64,000 nt of DNA, from NCBI GenBank assembly GCA_032358165.1, contig JAALGY010000020.1, forward strand, positions 806,001 to 870,000. The letters are read 5' to 3'. Made by a program: the position numbers and the translations under genes. This stretch comes from Diplosphaera chodatii (taxonomy: Eukaryota; Chlorophyta; Trebouxiophyceae; Prasiolales; Stichococcaceae). The first letter of the stretch is position 1. Each line of letters starts with the position of its first letter. The notes under the pieces are model-generated. The model was given only the letters and a program-made list of their open reading frames with translations. It ran no database searches and was not told the DNA's origin. This document shows positions 62,101 to 64,000 of this stretch, in pieces.

Positions 62101-64000
62101 GACGGGCAGACGAGCTGGCTGCTGCGCTCGACGGCGGAGACGGAGCGCCTGCGCTGGACTTGGCATCCCTGCCCAGGTCGGCCCTTGCGTCACCTCAATG
62201 TCTGGGGTCAGCCCCGTACATGCTCAATGCGTCTGGCGGCTGCCATCGTTTGTCATCAGCCTTGGTCCTTGTGCGACATGGCTTGTCTCATGTTGGTTGC
62301 TGTTCAAACGGCTTCTGCGACATCTGGGGGATGTGTTGACGGTGTGGAGCCATGCTGCAGGCCAACGGCAGGAAACGCAGCACAGCAGCCATCTGTCCAG
62401 GAGCTGAGCGGCAAAGCTGACGCAGCTGCGGTACGCGGAGCCGCAGATGCTCTGGACAACACGCTTGGCCAGCTGTACGACACATTCCAGAGCACGCTGC
62501 CAGGCACCATGAAGGTATGGATGCCTGGTTGCTGCCTTGTGGTGGGCCCATCTTGATCATCGGAGCTGTGCTGATGGTACTGCACATCTCATGTCGATTT
62601 GAGTTGAACTGGCCTCCTGTGGAGACGCTGTGCAAACTTTTCTTTACAGGCTTCCATTCGCTAGTAATGGACACCCCTGCTGAACCAACGGTGTAACGCG
62701 CAGGACTGGCGGAGAAGATGCCGAGGCGTCGACAGTCTGTCAGAGCTTCGTAACATGCTGCTGGAGGCCGAGAAGCTGGCGGTGCCACTGATGGACGGCC
62801 TGCCGCGCAACGCGCATGATGAGGCCATGGACGCCTGGCCGACTGAACCCCTGGCTCTGCTGCCGCCACTGCCGCGTGACCTGGTGAGGCAATAGCACTC
62901 CGACAGAGTCCATTGGCACCTCAGCAGTCCAACACAGCGATTCTGGCATGTTAGCTTGAAGCCCTGCCTTTCGGGCTCTGCTTCATGGGGTTCGTCACAT
63001 CAGTGTGCACATGGCGCAAGGGGCACTACAAGGTGGCAATGGGATGCACCCATCAAGACGGGCTATTCTACCACCTAACCAAAAAGCACGTGAATCTGAG
63101 CAGGCGGCAGAGGCGGCGGCGGCCAACGAGACGCGGCAGCAGCGGCGGCTGCAGCGGCACCGGGAGCGGCTCAGGGAGCTGCGCGATGAGGCGACCGCCA
63201 AGGCGGAGGGGCGGCCCTGGCCCCCGCCCGGCGGCGCCCCCAAGCGCACCACCAATGGTGCCTTTGCAGCTCATAAAGCAGAGCGTGGCTGCTTGCAGTA
63301 GGCTGCACACAGCATCGTGGTGTCTGTCACGACTGAGTACTGAGAACCTGGTGGTCGTGAGACGGGGCTCGGAACGCAGCTCTCGCCTGTGACGCAGATG
63401 ACGATTCAGCGTCAGACGATGATGAGAAGGGCGGGCGCAACCCCAATGGCACCGCCCTGCCGCCGCTGTCGTCGCACCCTGCAAAGTCCTCGGGCGCGCC
63501 CCTGTTCGAGCTGCCGCCGCTACCAGAGATGGACATCTCCGATGCCGAGAAGATGGAGCTGGTGAGGCACAATACACGTGCAAACTCATTTAGCTGGTAT
63601 CTTTAGCTGTATCTACATGAAGATACAGACAGGCCTAGACCTGCAATGGGTTGGTGCCCCATTCGTGCACTGCTGCCACACATAACACAACTCCAGCATA
63701 TGAGAGTGGATATGCCCCATAGCCATCACACCTTGCAGCTTGCACCACTATTCTGTTGCAATCAATTCCAGCCGAACTGCTGCTTCGTCTGCAACCTCTC
63801 CATGAGCAACCAGTATGTCTCTGTCCCGGCGCAGAAAGCGGCGGAGAATGGGGGCGAGCGGGAGCGGCGGCGCCACCCGCCGCGCTGCAGCTTGTGGCGC
63901 TCGGCGCGGGAGCGTGCGGTTTGGCTGCACGACGTCCGCGCCTCCGCCGCCGCCAGCGACGCCCATGCACTGGCCTACGCCGCCGCGGTCTACTGCGACA
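56107..64000 (+). CDS. WAC / HARE-HTH / PHD / DDT / WHIM chromatin-remodelling subunit (partial, 3' end off window)
   Basis: Start MPLLNGAEHPKRLIQPGLRP, matching the usual MPLL opening of the WAC domain. WAC continues DTEVLVLRFTGEVFKDYE, YLHALELYRQRIWTCAASGK and SGLTYEEALTSESLSRSLLQ. Later exons: a linker (SLRTALQRLADCEPVEGVPG); a HARE-HTH domain, GSVKHGIFQ-VLRDAGPDGA and PEARIAKSSIASTCGHDPAF with VRVGAGVFALR (57630-58070); a PHD finger split over exons, LKCPRCHR then PLVLCDGCPRAYHLACMRGV and GEWHCPRCTE (58424-58820); a charged coiled coil (REQREAVKAAEREERERQKA); a DDT-like segment, TLADGLAIVEFVRVFGSIIG (59770-59830); a WHIM2 motif, VIRGEVLGCDRADRHYWWFP (61690-61750); and further helical exons to ALAYAAAVYC. 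Related animal and fungal proteins (ACF1, WSTF, Itc1) are non-catalytic ISWI partners in nucleosome spacing. Several exon joins are approximate. Confidence 0.85.

Overview
This is a nuclear genomic window from a green alga (Chlorophyta). The evidence is GC-rich DNA, intron-dense protein-coding genes (short exons, mostly GT-AG introns with acceptors ending in tgcag), three nuclear LHCA photosystem I antenna genes, predicted chloroplast transit peptides on a ClpP, a HisA-type isomerase and a protein kinase, and candidate TGTAA polyadenylation signals. No bacterial operons, CRISPR arrays or rRNA were seen, and no convincing tRNA.

Layout, left to right. (1) The N-terminal part of a TMEM62-like metallophosphoesterase on the minus strand, running off the left edge. 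(2) A PLAC8-family membrane protein (plus). (3) A decayed fragment of a threonyl-tRNA synthetase gene. (4) An LHCA cluster at 6.2-9.6 kb: LHCA1 (minus) shares a 244-bp divergent promoter with a second LHCA, and a third LHCA follows; all three are intronless. (5) DCPS scavenger decapping enzyme (minus) and a CGI-58-type alpha/beta hydrolase (plus). (6) An unidentified conserved protein whose intron holds a small inverted-repeat element (minus). (7) Plastid ClpP4 (minus) divergent from the APC/C-type ubiquitin-conjugating enzyme UBE2S (plus). (8) A PLP-dependent Orn/Lys/Arg decarboxylase (minus) divergent from the large eIF3a gene (plus). (9) A plastid-targeted protein kinase (plus), HISN3/HisA (minus) and a secreted single-pass membrane protein (plus). 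(10) Dynein light chain LC8 (minus) divergent from replicative helicase subunit MCM3 (plus). (11) A ChaC-type gamma-glutamylcyclotransferase (minus) and a secreted SsuA/THI5-like solute-binding protein (minus). (12) A WAC/HARE-HTH/PHD/DDT/WHIM chromatin-remodelling subunit (plus), running off the right edge.

The genes are functionally mixed, as usual for a eukaryotic nuclear region: plastid functions (LHCA, ClpP4, HISN3, the kinase and perhaps the decarboxylase) lie among housekeeping genes for translation, replication, RNA turnover and chromatin. Many neighbours are arranged head-to-head with short shared promoters. The less ordinary signals are the broken ThrRS fragment, a Helitron-like terminus beside LHCA1, an intronic 12-bp terminal-inverted-repeat element, a 13-bp telobox word shared by two plastid-gene upstream regions, two introns best explained as GC-AG, and the domain mix of the last gene. 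No wholly novel multi-gene system was identified. CDS coordinates are the outer limits of multi-exon genes. Exon borders are given where reading frame and family similarity fix them; other internal borders are approximate.
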